From NCBI RefSeq assembly GCF_041154385.1, contig NZ_AP028929.1, forward strand, positions 310,001-374,000: 64,000 nt of DNA, read 5' to 3'. The DNA is from Streptococcus sp. SN-1 (GTDB taxonomy: Bacteria; Bacillota; Bacilli; Lactobacillales; Streptococcaceae). Below the pieces are notes generated by a model that saw only the letters and a program-made list of their open reading frames with translations, was not told where the DNA came from and did no database searches. This document shows, one piece after another, positions 56,754-64,000 of the stretch. Both the position numbers and the translations under genes were made by a program. Positions within the stretch are counted from its first letter, which is position 1; each line of letters starts with the position of its first letter.

Positions 56754-57857
56754 ATGTACGATTATCTTGTTGTTGGTGCTGGTCTTTTTGGTGCAGTTTT
56801 TGCCCATGAAGCAGCCTTAAAAGGAAAAAAAGTAAAAGTCATTGAGAAACGAAATCATATCGCGGGTAATATCTATACTCGTGAAGAGGAAGGAATTCAA
56901 GTTCATCAGTATGGTGCTCATATATTCCATACTTCGGATAAGGAAATCTGGGATTATGTAAATCAGTTTGCAGAGTTTAACCGTTACACAAACTCCCCAG
57001 TTGCAAATTATAAGGGAGAGATTTATAACCTTCCTTTCAATATGAATACCTTTAATAAACTTTGGGGAGTTGTAACGCCAGCAGAAGCGCAAGCTAAGAT
57101 TGAGGAGCAACGTGCTGTTTTAAATGGCAAAACTCCTGAAAATCTGGAAGAACAGGCTATATCTCTAGTAGGTACAGACATCTATGAAAAATTGATTAAG
57201 GACTATACAGAGAAACAGTGGGGCAAGCCAACTACGGAACTTCCAGCTTTTATCATTCGCCGTTTGCCCGTACGTTTGACCTATGATAACAACTATTTTA
57301 ACGATACCTATCAAGGGATTCCAATAGGTGGCTACACTCAAATAGTTGAAAAAATGTTGGATCATGAAAATATTGATGTTGAAATAAATGTTGATTTCTT
57401 TGCGAATAAAGAGCAATATATGAAGGACTTCCCTAAGATTGTCTTTACCGGTATGATTGATGAATTCTTCGATTATAAGTTGGGTGAACTAGAGTATCGT
57501 AGTCTTCGTTTTGAAAATGAGACCCTGGATATGGAAAATTACCAAGGAAATGCAGTTGTCAACTATACTGATGCTGATACCCCATATACTCGCATTATTG
57601 AACACAAACATTTTGAGTTTGGGAGTCAAGCAAAGACTATCATTACTAAAGAACATTCCAAAACATGGGAAAAAGGTGATGAGCCTTATTATCCAGTTAA
57701 TAATGATCGTAATAATCATTTGTATAAATCGTATAAAAAATTGGCTGATGAGCAAGGGAATGTTATCTTTGGTGGTCGTTTAGGACACTATCGTTATTAC
57801 GATATGCACCAAGTAATTGGAGCAGCTTTACAGTGTGTAAGAAATGAGTTAGATTAA
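56754..57857 (+). CDS. glf: UDP-galactopyranose mutase
   Basis: 367 residues. FAD-binding start YLVVGAGLFGAVFAHEAALK, then VIEKRNHIAGNIYT; YGAHIFHTSDKEIWDYVNQF, and the C-terminal FGGRLGHYRYYDMHQVIGAA. It converts UDP-Galp to UDP-Galf, so the capsule likely contains galactofuranose. It is the last capsule gene, in front of a terminator. Confidence 0.96.
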   Translation: MYDYLVVGAGLFGAVFAHEAALKGKKVKVIEKRNHIAGNIYTREEEGIQVHQYGAHIFHTSDKEIWDYVNQFAEFNRYTNSPVANYKGEIYNLPFNMNTFNKLWGVVTPAEAQAKIEEQRAVLNGKTPENLEEQAISLVGTDIYEKLIKDYTEKQWGKPTTELPAFIIRRLPVRLTYDNNYFNDTYQGIPIGGYTQIVEKMLDHENIDVEINVDFFANKEQYMKDFPKIVFTGMIDEFFDYKLGELEYRSLRFENETLDMENYQGNAVVNYTDADTPYTRIIEHKHFEFGSQAKTIITKEHSKTWEKGDEPYYPVNNDRNNHLYKSYKKLADEQGNVIFGGRLGHYRYYDMHQVIGAALQCVRNELD

Positions 57858-57900
57858 ATAAGTAAAATTGATCACCAGTTCTCATTTATAAAAGTATTAA

Positions 57901-57937
57901 AAATTCCTTGACTATGTGATGTAGTTGAGGGATTTTT
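57901..57937 (+). terminator. Terminator at the end of the capsule locus
   Basis: A 14-bp stem with three G-U pairs (AAATTCCTTGACTA against TAGTTGAGGGATTT), followed by T residues. Confidence 0.75.
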
Positions 57938-58003
57938 GATAATATTCATATTTTTGCAAAGTTTTTGTTTAAAAAATAATTTTCTAAAATTCAGAAAATT
58001 ATA

Positions 58004-58032
58004 TTGACAGGACTTTAAAAAGGGTCTATAAT
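58004..58032 (+). promoter_or_regulatory. Consensus promoter of aliA
   Basis: TTGACA, 17 bases, TATAAT. The -10 overlaps the ATG at 58031, so translation begins later, at 58058. Confidence 0.85.
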
Positions 58033-58057
58033 GGATAGAAAAACAAAGGAGAAGACT

Positions 58058-60037
58058 ATGAAAACAAGAAAAGTATTGGCTCTTGCGGGAGTCACTTTAT
58101 TAGCAGCTGGTGTCTTAGCGGCTTGTTCTGGTGGTTCAGCTACTAAAGGTGAGCAGACTTTTGCATTTACCTACGAGACAGACCCAGATAATCTCAACTA
58201 CTTAACAACAAGTAAGGCGGCTACTTCAAACATTACTAGTAATGTGATTGATGGATTGCTTGAAAATGACCGTTATGGGAATCTTGTTCCCTCTATGGCA
58301 GAGGACTGGTCAGTTTCTAAAGATGGTTTGACCTACACTTATAAGATTCGTCAGGATGCCAAGTGGTACACATCTGAAGGTGAAGAATATGCTCCTGTTA
58401 AGGCTCAGGACTTTGTGACAGGTCTTAAATATGCAACAGATAAGAAATCGCAAGCCCTTTACTTGGTACAAGATTCAATCAAAGGTCTAGATGCCTATGC
58501 AAAAGGTGAGACCACAGACTTTGCTCAAGTCGGGATTAAAGCCCTTGACGATCAAACAGTCCAATACACCTTGAACAAACCTGAAACTTTTTGGAATTCT
58601 AAAACAACTATGGGTGTACTTGCGCCAGTCAATGAAGAGTTTTTGAATTCAAAAGGGGATGATTTTGCCAAAGCTACGGATCCAAGCAGTATCTTGTATA
58701 ATGGTCCTTATTTGTTAAAATCTCTTGTGGCTAAATCTTCCGTTGAATTTGCGAAAAATCCTAACTACTGGGATAAGGACAATGTTCATGTTGATAAGAT
58801 TAAATTGTCATTCTGGGATGGGCAAGATACCAGCAAACCAGCAGAAAACTTTAAGGATGGAAGCTTTACAGCGGCTCGTCTCTATCCAACAAGTGCAAGT
58901 TTCGCAGAGCTTGAGAAGAGTATGAAAGACAATATTGTCTATACTCAACAAGACTCGACTACGTATCTAGTGGGAACAAATATTGATCGTCAGTCCTATA
59001 AATATACTTCTAAGACTAGCGACGAACAAAAGACATCTACTAAAAAGGCTCTCTTAAACAAGGATTTCCGTCAGGCTATTGCCTTTGGTTTTGATCGTAC
59101 AGCATATGCTTCACAAGTGAACGGTGCCAGTGGTGCAAGCAAAATCTTGCGTAATCTCTTTGTGCCACCAACATTTGTTCAAGCAGATGGGAAAAACTTT
59201 GGCGATATGGTCAAAGAAAAATTAGTAACCTATGGGGAAGAATGGAAGGATGTTAATCTGGCTGATGCACAAGATGGTCTCTACAATCCAGAAAAAGCCA
59301 AGGCCGAATTTGCCAAGGCTAAGTCAGCTTTACAGGCAGAAGGCGTGACCTTCCCAATTCATTTGGATATGCCAGTTGACCAGACAGCAACTACAAAAGT
59401 TCAACGTGTTCAATCTTTCAAACAATCGGTTGAAGAAACCTTGGGTACAGATAATGTCGTAATTGATATTCAACAACTACAAAAAGATGAAGTCTTGAAT
59501 ATTACCTACTTTGCTGAAACAGCAGCTGGGGAAGATTGGGATATTTCAGATAATGTTGGTTGGTCTCCAGACTTTGCGGATCCATCAACTTATCTCGATA
59601 TTATCAAACCATCAGTTGGTGAAAACACTAAAACCTACCTTGGCTTCGATTCTGGTACAGATAATGCTGCAGCTAAAACTGTAGGTCTAAACGACTATGA
59701 GAAATTAGTAACTGAAGCTGGAAATGAGACAACAGATGTAGTAAAACGATATGATAAATATGCTACAGCCCAAGCTTGGTTGACAGATAGTGCCTTGATT
59801 ATCCCAACAACAACACTTACTGGTCGCCCAATCTTGTCTAAGATGGTACCATTTACGATGCCGTTTGCCTTCTCTGGTAACAAGGGGACAAGTGATCCAC
59901 TCCTATACAAATACTTGGAACTTCAAGATAAGGCAGTCACTGTAGATGAATACCAAAAAGCTCAAGATAAATGGATGAAAGAAAAAGAAGAATCCAATAA
60001 AAAAGCGCAAGAAGACCTTGCAAAACATGTAAAATAA
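58058..60037 (+). CDS. aliA: Oligopeptide-binding lipoprotein AliA
   Basis: 659 residues from ATG 58058 (AAAGGAGAAG upstream). Signal peptide with lipobox LAACSGGS (Cys near residue 23), SBP_bac_5 fold with DNLNYLTTSKAATSNITSN, MAEDWSVSKDGLTYTYKIRQ and DNVGWSPDFADPSTYLDI. It delivers peptides to the AmiCDEF permease and is the standard right flank of the pneumococcal capsule locus. Closely related in length and sequence to the protein at 34774. Confidence 0.95.
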   Translation: MKTRKVLALAGVTLLAAGVLAACSGGSATKGEQTFAFTYETDPDNLNYLTTSKAATSNITSNVIDGLLENDRYGNLVPSMAEDWSVSKDGLTYTYKIRQDAKWYTSEGEEYAPVKAQDFVTGLKYATDKKSQALYLVQDSIKGLDAYAKGETTDFAQVGIKALDDQTVQYTLNKPETFWNSKTTMGVLAPVNEEFLNSKGDDFAKATDPSSILYNGPYLLKSLVAKSSVEFAKNPNYWDKDNVHVDKIKLSFWDGQDTSKPAENFKDGSFTAARLYPTSASFAELEKSMKDNIVYTQQDSTTYLVGTNIDRQSYKYTSKTSDEQKTSTKKALLNKDFRQAIAFGFDRTAYASQVNGASGASKILRNLFVPPTFVQADGKNFGDMVKEKLVTYGEEWKDVNLADAQDGLYNPEKAKAEFAKAKSALQAEGVTFPIHLDMPVDQTATTKVQRVQSFKQSVEETLGTDNVVIDIQQLQKDEVLNITYFAETAAGEDWDISDNVGWSPDFADPSTYLDIIKPSVGENTKTYLGFDSGTDNAAAKTVGLNDYEKLVTEAGNETTDVVKRYDKYATAQAWLTDSALIIPTTTLTGRPILSKMVPFTMPFAFSGNKGTSDPLLYKYLELQDKAVTVDEYQKAQDKWMKEKEESNKKAQEDLAKHVK

Positions 60038-60045
60038 AGGTAAGG

Positions 60046-60070
60046 GAGTTGGTTTGTAGCCGACTCTTTT
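60046..60070 (+). terminator. Terminator of aliA
   Basis: GAGTTGG pairs with CCGACTC (one G-U), followed by four T residues. Confidence 0.65.
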
Positions 60071-60184
60071 ATACTCTTCGAAAATCTCTTCAAACCACAT
60101 CAGCTTCCATCTGCAACCTCAAAACACTGTTTTGAGCAACCTGCGGCTAGTTTCCTAGTTTGCTCTTTGATTTTCGTTGAGTAT
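60071..60184 (+). repeat. BOX element with shortened boxA
   Basis: ATACTCTTCGAAAATCTC start, the boxA core reduced to CATCAGCTTCC, partial boxB (CCTCAAAACACTGTTTTGAG), complete boxC and GAGTAT end. Lies between convergent aliA and pbp1A. Confidence 0.88.
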
Positions 60185-60204
60185 TAGCTATCTTGTAGTA
60201 AAAA

Positions 60205-60236
60205 AATCCTGAGAATTTCTAACTCTCAGGATTTTT
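60205..60236 (-). terminator. Terminator of recU-pbp1A
   Basis: AATCCTGAGA pairs with TCTCAGGATT; a T run follows on the minus strand (and A/T runs on both sides). Confidence 0.85.
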
Positions 60237-60241
60237 CGTAT

Positions 60242-62407
60242 TTACTGTTGTGGTTGTTGAAATTGAGGGGCCTGTGGTTGTTGTTGGATTTGTTGGCCAG
60301 GCTGTCCCTGATTTGGATTCGTTGGAACAGGATTATTTGATTGTTGACCAGGAGTAGGTGTTACTTGTGTACTTGTATTTTCATTTGTGGTAGAGGGATT
60401 CTCTACTTCTGATTGTGTTTGTTGTGTGTCAGGAGTATTTAATGTATTTCTGGCTCCATTTTGGAATACGAACTGGCCGCTTCGGTATAGTCCTTCAGGC
60501 ATTGTCCAGTCTCCAGGATGGTTATTTTGAGCAAGGTAGCTCATCATAGCACGATAGACTCTAGCAGCAACTGTGAGACCGTCGCCTAGAATAGGAGTGA
60601 GACGGTTGCTATAACCTGTCCAAACGGCCATTGAATATTTACGAGTATAACCGACAAACAGTTCATCCGGAGCTACAAGTTGATTTGACTTGATATGATT
60701 TTCAATTTCTTCATCTGTATAGTTAGAAGTACCTGTTTTACCTGCTTGAGGAATTCCAGGCAGATAGGCGTTGTAACCTGTTCCAGATGTCAAGACTGTT
60801 TTCATCATTTCTGTCATCATGTAGGCAGTAGACTCTTTCATAGCTCTTGTACCAGCGTCAGAAAATTCTTTTTCACTACCATCACTAAAGACAATCTTAT
60901 TGATGTACATTGGTTTATGGTAGATACCGCCATTAGCGAATGCAGCGTAAGCCGCAGCCATTTTTTCACTGCTTGCCCCGTATTGTTTACTAGATTCAGT
61001 TGTATTACTTGAAATAGCATTTGAATAGTGTATTACAGGGTAGTCGATTCCTAAACCATTTAGGAAGTTTTTGGCTCTGTCTAAACCAACCTTGTTTAGT
61101 GTCTCAACGGCAGGCACGTTACGAGATTGTTGAAGGGCATATTGCAGGCTAATGTTACCAAAATATGCTCGATCCCAGTTGTAGACAGGGGTACTTGTTC
61201 CAGGATAGTTATAAGGAATATCGTGGACAGTAGTTGCAGTTGAATCGTATACACCGTATTCTAAGGCTGGGGCATAATCAGTGATTGGTTTCATGGTTGA
61301 TCCCCAGTCACGGTTGGTTTCCACAGCTTGGTTGGTACCAAATGAAACGTTACTTGCTTGGTGACGTGCTCCAAGTTGAGCGATGACTTTACCATTGGAA
61401 GTATCAACGATAGTTGAGGCTACTTGAAGGTCATTATCTGGATAAGAGACATACTCATCTGTATTGTAAATATCCCAAAGTCGTTGTTGAATTCCCTTGT
61501 CTACATTTGTGTAGACTTCCATCCCAGTAGTAAGAAGATTATATCCAGTTTCGTGCTCTACTTGTTCAATAACCTCTTTTAGATAGTTATCCATATATGC
61601 TGGATAAGTAGCAGCCGACTTAAGACTTTGTAAACCATCAGTGATAGGTGTGTTGACGGCTTTTTCATATTGCTCAGCACTAATGTAATCTTGCCCTCTC
61701 ATTTCTGAAAGAACTAAATTACGACGGTCTAGTGCTGCTTCCGGATGAGAGTAAGGATCGTATTGGTTGGGGGCCTGAGGCATACCTGCTAGCAAAGCTA
61801 ATTGAGGTAAAGATAAATCCTTTAGATCTTTTCCATAGTAATTTTGGGCTGCTGTCTGCATTCCATAATTACCATTTGACATATAGACCTTATTGATGTA
61901 GTAGGTAAGAATTTCCTGTTTGGTAGCTTTTTGTTCCAATTGGATAGCTAGCCAAGCCTCTTGTGCTTTTCGGGAGATGTTTTGATCCGAAGTTGATGTT
62001 GAGAAATAGGTCAACTTAATCAACTGTTGGGTTAGGGTTGATCCCCCCTGTAAAGAATTACTTTGTAAGTTACGTAAGAAGGCTCCCATAATCCGAATCG
62101 TATCGATTCCCCTGTGGTCAAAGAAGCGATGGTCTTCGATAGACACGATAGCTTTGACTAAATCAGTAGGAATTTCGTTAGCTTGAGCGTTTACTCGGCG
62201 TTCAGAGCCCAGATCGGCAATGAGTTCGTTATTATTGTCATAAATCTTGCTAGAAGTTGTTGCAACTAATTTACTATCTGATAGGGCTGGAGCTTTGCTC
62301 ACAAAATAGAGGAAAACACCCCCGCCCAATAGAAATAATGCGATAAAGAGAGTTAGGAAAAAGATTCCAGTATACTTTACTATTCGCATAAGAATGTATT
62401 TATTCAT
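60242..62407 (-). CDS. pbp1A: Penicillin-binding protein 1a
   Basis: 721 residues from the ATG at 62407 (AGGTGG upstream; the in-frame GTG at 62419 lies inside the binding site). One membrane anchor (about residues 11-36), GT51 glycosyltransferase domain with the catalytic [10 protein letters not shown] (Glu 91), transpeptidase domain with STMK at 370-373, SRN near 428 and KTGTSN at 557. The Gln/Pro/Asn-rich tail is low-complexity. Residues 574-577 read SNQL where R6, as I recall it, has TSQF. The tail is longer and different from R6, and much of the domain differs from the type allele. It synthesises peptidoglycan. The start overlaps the recU stop by 8 bases. Confidence 0.95.
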   Translation of the reverse strand: MNKYILMRIVKYTGIFFLTLFIALFLLGGGVFLYFVSKAPALSDSKLVATTSSKIYDNNNELIADLGSERRVNAQANEIPTDLVKAIVSIEDHRFFDHRGIDTIRIMGAFLRNLQSNSLQGGSTLTQQLIKLTYFSTSTSDQNISRKAQEAWLAIQLEQKATKQEILTYYINKVYMSNGNYGMQTAAQNYYGKDLKDLSLPQLALLAGMPQAPNQYDPYSHPEAALDRRNLVLSEMRGQDYISAEQYEKAVNTPITDGLQSLKSAATYPAYMDNYLKEVIEQVEHETGYNLLTTGMEVYTNVDKGIQQRLWDIYNTDEYVSYPDNDLQVASTIVDTSNGKVIAQLGARHQASNVSFGTNQAVETNRDWGSTMKPITDYAPALEYGVYDSTATTVHDIPYNYPGTSTPVYNWDRAYFGNISLQYALQQSRNVPAVETLNKVGLDRAKNFLNGLGIDYPVIHYSNAISSNTTESSKQYGASSEKMAAAYAAFANGGIYHKPMYINKIVFSDGSEKEFSDAGTRAMKESTAYMMTEMMKTVLTSGTGYNAYLPGIPQAGKTGTSNYTDEEIENHIKSNQLVAPDELFVGYTRKYSMAVWTGYSNRLTPILGDGLTVAARVYRAMMSYLAQNNHPGDWTMPEGLYRSGQFVFQNGARNTLNTPDTQQTQSEVENPSTTNENTSTQVTPTPGQQSNNPVPTNPNQGQPGQQIQQQPQAPQFQQPQQ

Positions 62408-62999
62408 CTTGTTTACCACCTAGTAAATGTTCTTTGATAACATCGAGATAGGGAATTTGTGGAAATGCCCCTAGTTTTATCTGGTAACCGTATTCTCGTA
62501 TGTATCCAAGTGGCATTGATTTTTGTCCCTTATCTTGATGATAGAAGCGAATCAAATCGAATGCCGGCAATAAGTAGGTTTCTTGCTGAGAAGAAAAGTG
62601 AAGAAGGACAAAGCAGATTCCTTGTTGGGCAAGGACTTGTTCCATATGCTGAATCTGATGTGGATGGAAATTTTTCATCGGAATCGCACGTTTTTGTTTT
62701 GTTTCCTTAGCTTCAAAGTCGATGTAATATCCATTATAAACGCCAGAATAGTCTGTCGTTGAAGCTTGTCGAAAATAGGCTTCAACAATCTTGGCACGAC
62801 TTCGTTGTGGATAGTCCACTCGTACGATTTGAATAGGAGTTGGTTTCTTGTGTATAACTGCCAATCCCTGAGACAAATAGTAGTCGTTGGTAGCATTGAT
62901 CATCTTTTCAAAAGACATTCCTCGATTTGCGAAATTTTTGGGTTGAGAAAGAGATGTTTGTCTTTTTTGTGATGAAATTTTATGAGGATAGTTGACCAT
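62400..62999 (-). CDS. recU: Holliday junction resolvase RecU
   Basis: 199 residues. RecU blocks: [38 protein letters not shown] with the catalytic acidic residues and Lys, and [16 protein letters not shown]. It cuts four-way junctions in recombination. First gene of the recU-pbp1A pair, a standard Firmicute arrangement. AAGGAGAAT precedes ATG. Confidence 0.96.
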   Translation of the reverse strand: MVNYPHKISSQKRQTSLSQPKNFANRGMSFEKMINATNDYYLSQGLAVIHKKPTPIQIVRVDYPQRSRAKIVEAYFRQASTTDYSGVYNGYYIDFEAKETKQKRAIPMKNFHPHQIQHMEQVLAQQGICFVLLHFSSQQETYLLPAFDLIRFYHQDKGQKSMPLGYIREYGYQIKLGAFPQIPYLDVIKEHLLGGKQDE

Positions 63000-63031
63000 A
63001 ATTCTCCTTATTGGTACAATAACATCACTCT

Positions 63032-63040
63032 ATTATATCA
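63032..63040 (-). promoter_or_regulatory. Extended -10 promoter of recU-pbp1A
   Basis: On the minus strand TGATATAAT about 30 bases upstream of recU; no good -35. Confidence 0.55.
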
Positions 63041-63065
63041 TAAATTTGCACAGGAAGGGTTAAAA

Positions 63066-63593
63066 ATGACTACAGCTTTGGTTTTAGGCTATTCTGCTTT
63101 TGATTTGGGTTTGTTTTCTGACAAGGATCCTCGTCTTAAATTGATTAAAAAAGCGATACGTAAAGATTTAGAAGCTATGGCAGCAGATGGGGTGACTTGG
63201 CTTGTATTTACAGGGACTTTGGGCTTTGAATATTGGGTTTTAGAGGTTGCTCAGGAAATGAAGACAGAGTACGGTTTCCAGTTGGCCACCATTTTTGCTT
63301 TTGAAACCCATGGGGAAAATTGGAATGAAGGCAATCAGATGAAACTGAGTCGTTTTAAGCAAGTAGACTTTGTCAAATATGCCTATCCTCGCTATGAACA
63401 CAAAGGTCAGTTAAGAGATTACCAGCAGTTTTTACTGGAAAATACGAATAGTTCTTATCTTTTTTATGATGAGGAAAATGAAACGAAACTAGCTTATTTT
63501 TACCAAAAGATGAAAAATCAAGAGGACTATTTTATAAAGAGATTAACATTTGATCAGCTAAATGAACTTGCTGAAAATTTTTCCGAAAATTGA
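63066..63593 (+). CDS. YpsA/DUF1273 family protein
   Basis: 175 residues from ATG 63066 (GGAAGGG upstream; the longer frame back to 62982 overlaps recU and is unlikely). The N terminus [20 protein letters not shown] and the middle [20 protein letters not shown] are typical of YpsA, a SLOG/Rossmann-like family linked to division in Bacillus and Staphylococcus. It lies between recU (divergent) and gpsB, its conserved place in Firmicutes. Confidence 0.9.
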   Translation: MTTALVLGYSAFDLGLFSDKDPRLKLIKKAIRKDLEAMAADGVTWLVFTGTLGFEYWVLEVAQEMKTEYGFQLATIFAFETHGENWNEGNQMKLSRFKQVDFVKYAYPRYEHKGQLRDYQQFLLENTNSSYLFYDEENETKLAYFYQKMKNQEDYFIKRLTFDQLNELAENFSEN

Positions 63594-63603
63594 AGCTTTG
63601 ACC

Positions 63604-63633
63604 TTGATTTTTGTTTGGCTTTTTTTATATAAT
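63604..63633 (+). promoter_or_regulatory. Promoter of gpsB
   Basis: TTGATT, 18 bases, TATAAT, about 30 bases before the start. Confidence 0.65.
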
Positions 63634-63662
63634 AATACTAGCAAGCGAGAATGGAGAGAGAC

Positions 63663-63992
63663 ATGGCAAGTATTATTTTTTCAGCGAAAGATATTTTTGA
63701 ACAAGAGTTTGGGCGTGAAGTCCGTGGATATAGCAAGGTAGAAGTTGATGAGTTTTTAGACGATGTCATTAAGGACTATGAAACCTATGCTGCCTTGGTC
63801 AAGTCACTTCGTCAGGAAATTGCGGATTTGAAGGAAGAATTAGCTCGTAAACCGAAACCTTCACCAGTTCAAGCAGAACCCCTTGAAGCGGCAACTACAA
63901 GTTCTATGACGAATTTTGATATTTTGAAACGCCTGAATCGTCTTGAAAAAGAAGTTTTTGGTAAACAAATTTTAGATAACTCAGATTTCTAA
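63663..63992 (+). CDS. gpsB: Cell division regulator GpsB
   Basis: 109 residues from ATG 63663 (GGAGAGAGAC upstream). The DivIVA-like N-terminal domain reads [20 protein letters not shown] then [15 protein letters not shown], followed by a coiled coil ([17 protein letters not shown]), a linker and a C-terminal [16 protein letters not shown] trimerisation segment. It coordinates septal and peripheral peptidoglycan synthesis with StkP. Complete; the window ends 8 bases after its stop. Confidence 0.95.
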   Translation: MASIIFSAKDIFEQEFGREVRGYSKVEVDEFLDDVIKDYETYAALVKSLRQEIADLKEELARKPKPSPVQAEPLEAATTSSMTNFDILKRLNRLEKEVFGKQILDNSDF

Positions 63993-64000
63993 GTAGTTAT

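Noticed and set aside
58031-58057. Upstream ATG for aliA
   Set aside because: It overlaps the -10 hexamer of a consensus promoter, and the signal peptide plus AAAGGAG fit the ATG at 58058.

Overview
The window is low-GC Firmicute DNA from the Streptococcus mitis group, either S. pneumoniae or a very close relative. Three things point there. BOX repeats (boxA/boxC, some with boxB) recur between genes. The gene order is rplM-rpsI, rsmH-ftsL-pbp2X-mraY-clpL, luxS, dexB, capsule locus, aliA, pbp1A-recU and gpsB. The capsule genes are of the Wzy-dependent type (wzg-wzh-wzd-wze-wchA). Several features are more typical of commensal relatives or recombinants than of a reference pneumococcus: divergent PBP2x and PBP1a sequences, and an extra AliB-like lipoprotein gene between dexB and the capsule genes.

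Layout. 1-1.1 kb: the 3' part of a tyrosine integrase. 1.7-3.9 kb: a two-gene ABC exporter. 4-4.9 kb: rplM-rpsI with an L13-type leader. 4.9-12.4 kb: a mobile island at the 3' end of rpsI, bounded by a duplicated 38-bp core; the far copy re-encodes the last 16 RpsI residues with some synonymous codons. The island holds decayed conjugative-element genes on the minus strand, an Xre regulator, an ATPase plus DUF4435/TOPRIM-like pair resembling PARIS (AriA/AriB), a decayed IS66 element, an unusual block of GTAC-centred repeats, and a three-gene operon resembling a CmdTAC toxin-antitoxin-chaperone system (ADP-ribosyltransferase-like toxin, small antitoxin, SecB-like chaperone). A further rpsI-downstream remnant and a truncated Fic/VbhA-like module follow.

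13.4-23.5 kb: a GH31 glycosidase, a POT peptide transporter, a LexA-like repressor/UmuC polymerase operon, and a minus-strand operon of DUF3278-type membrane proteins ending in a glutathione peroxidase and led by a small HTH regulator. One DUF3278 paralogue is interrupted by a BOX element. 23.6-28.1 kb: cell wall/division genes rsmH-ftsL-pbp2X-mraY. 28.2-32.8 kb: clpL, with CtsR-like operators and a short leader ORF, then luxS and a DUF1846 gene. 33-34.6 kb: dexB.

34.8-57.9 kb: an AliB-like lipoprotein gene and the capsule locus. The capsule genes encode regulation and export (wzg, wzh, wzd, wze), the initiating sugar transferase (wchA), a WchF-like rhamnosyltransferase, two further glycosyltransferases, a hexapeptide acetyltransferase, Wzy, a glycerophosphotransferase, Wzx, a LicD protein, glycerol-3-phosphate cytidylyltransferase, rmlACBD and glf. 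The predicted polymer would contain rhamnose, galactofuranose, an acyl group and phosphoglycerol; I cannot name the serotype. A lone PD-(D/E)XK-type nuclease-like gene has been inserted between rmlB and rmlD, flanked by a duplicated rmlB 3' end.

58-64 kb: aliA, then convergent pbp1A-recU, ypsA-family and gpsB.

The most notable content is the rpsI island, which appears to carry two anti-phage systems, and the nuclease-like gene inside the capsule locus. All functional assignments come from reading motifs and recalling families; no database search was run.
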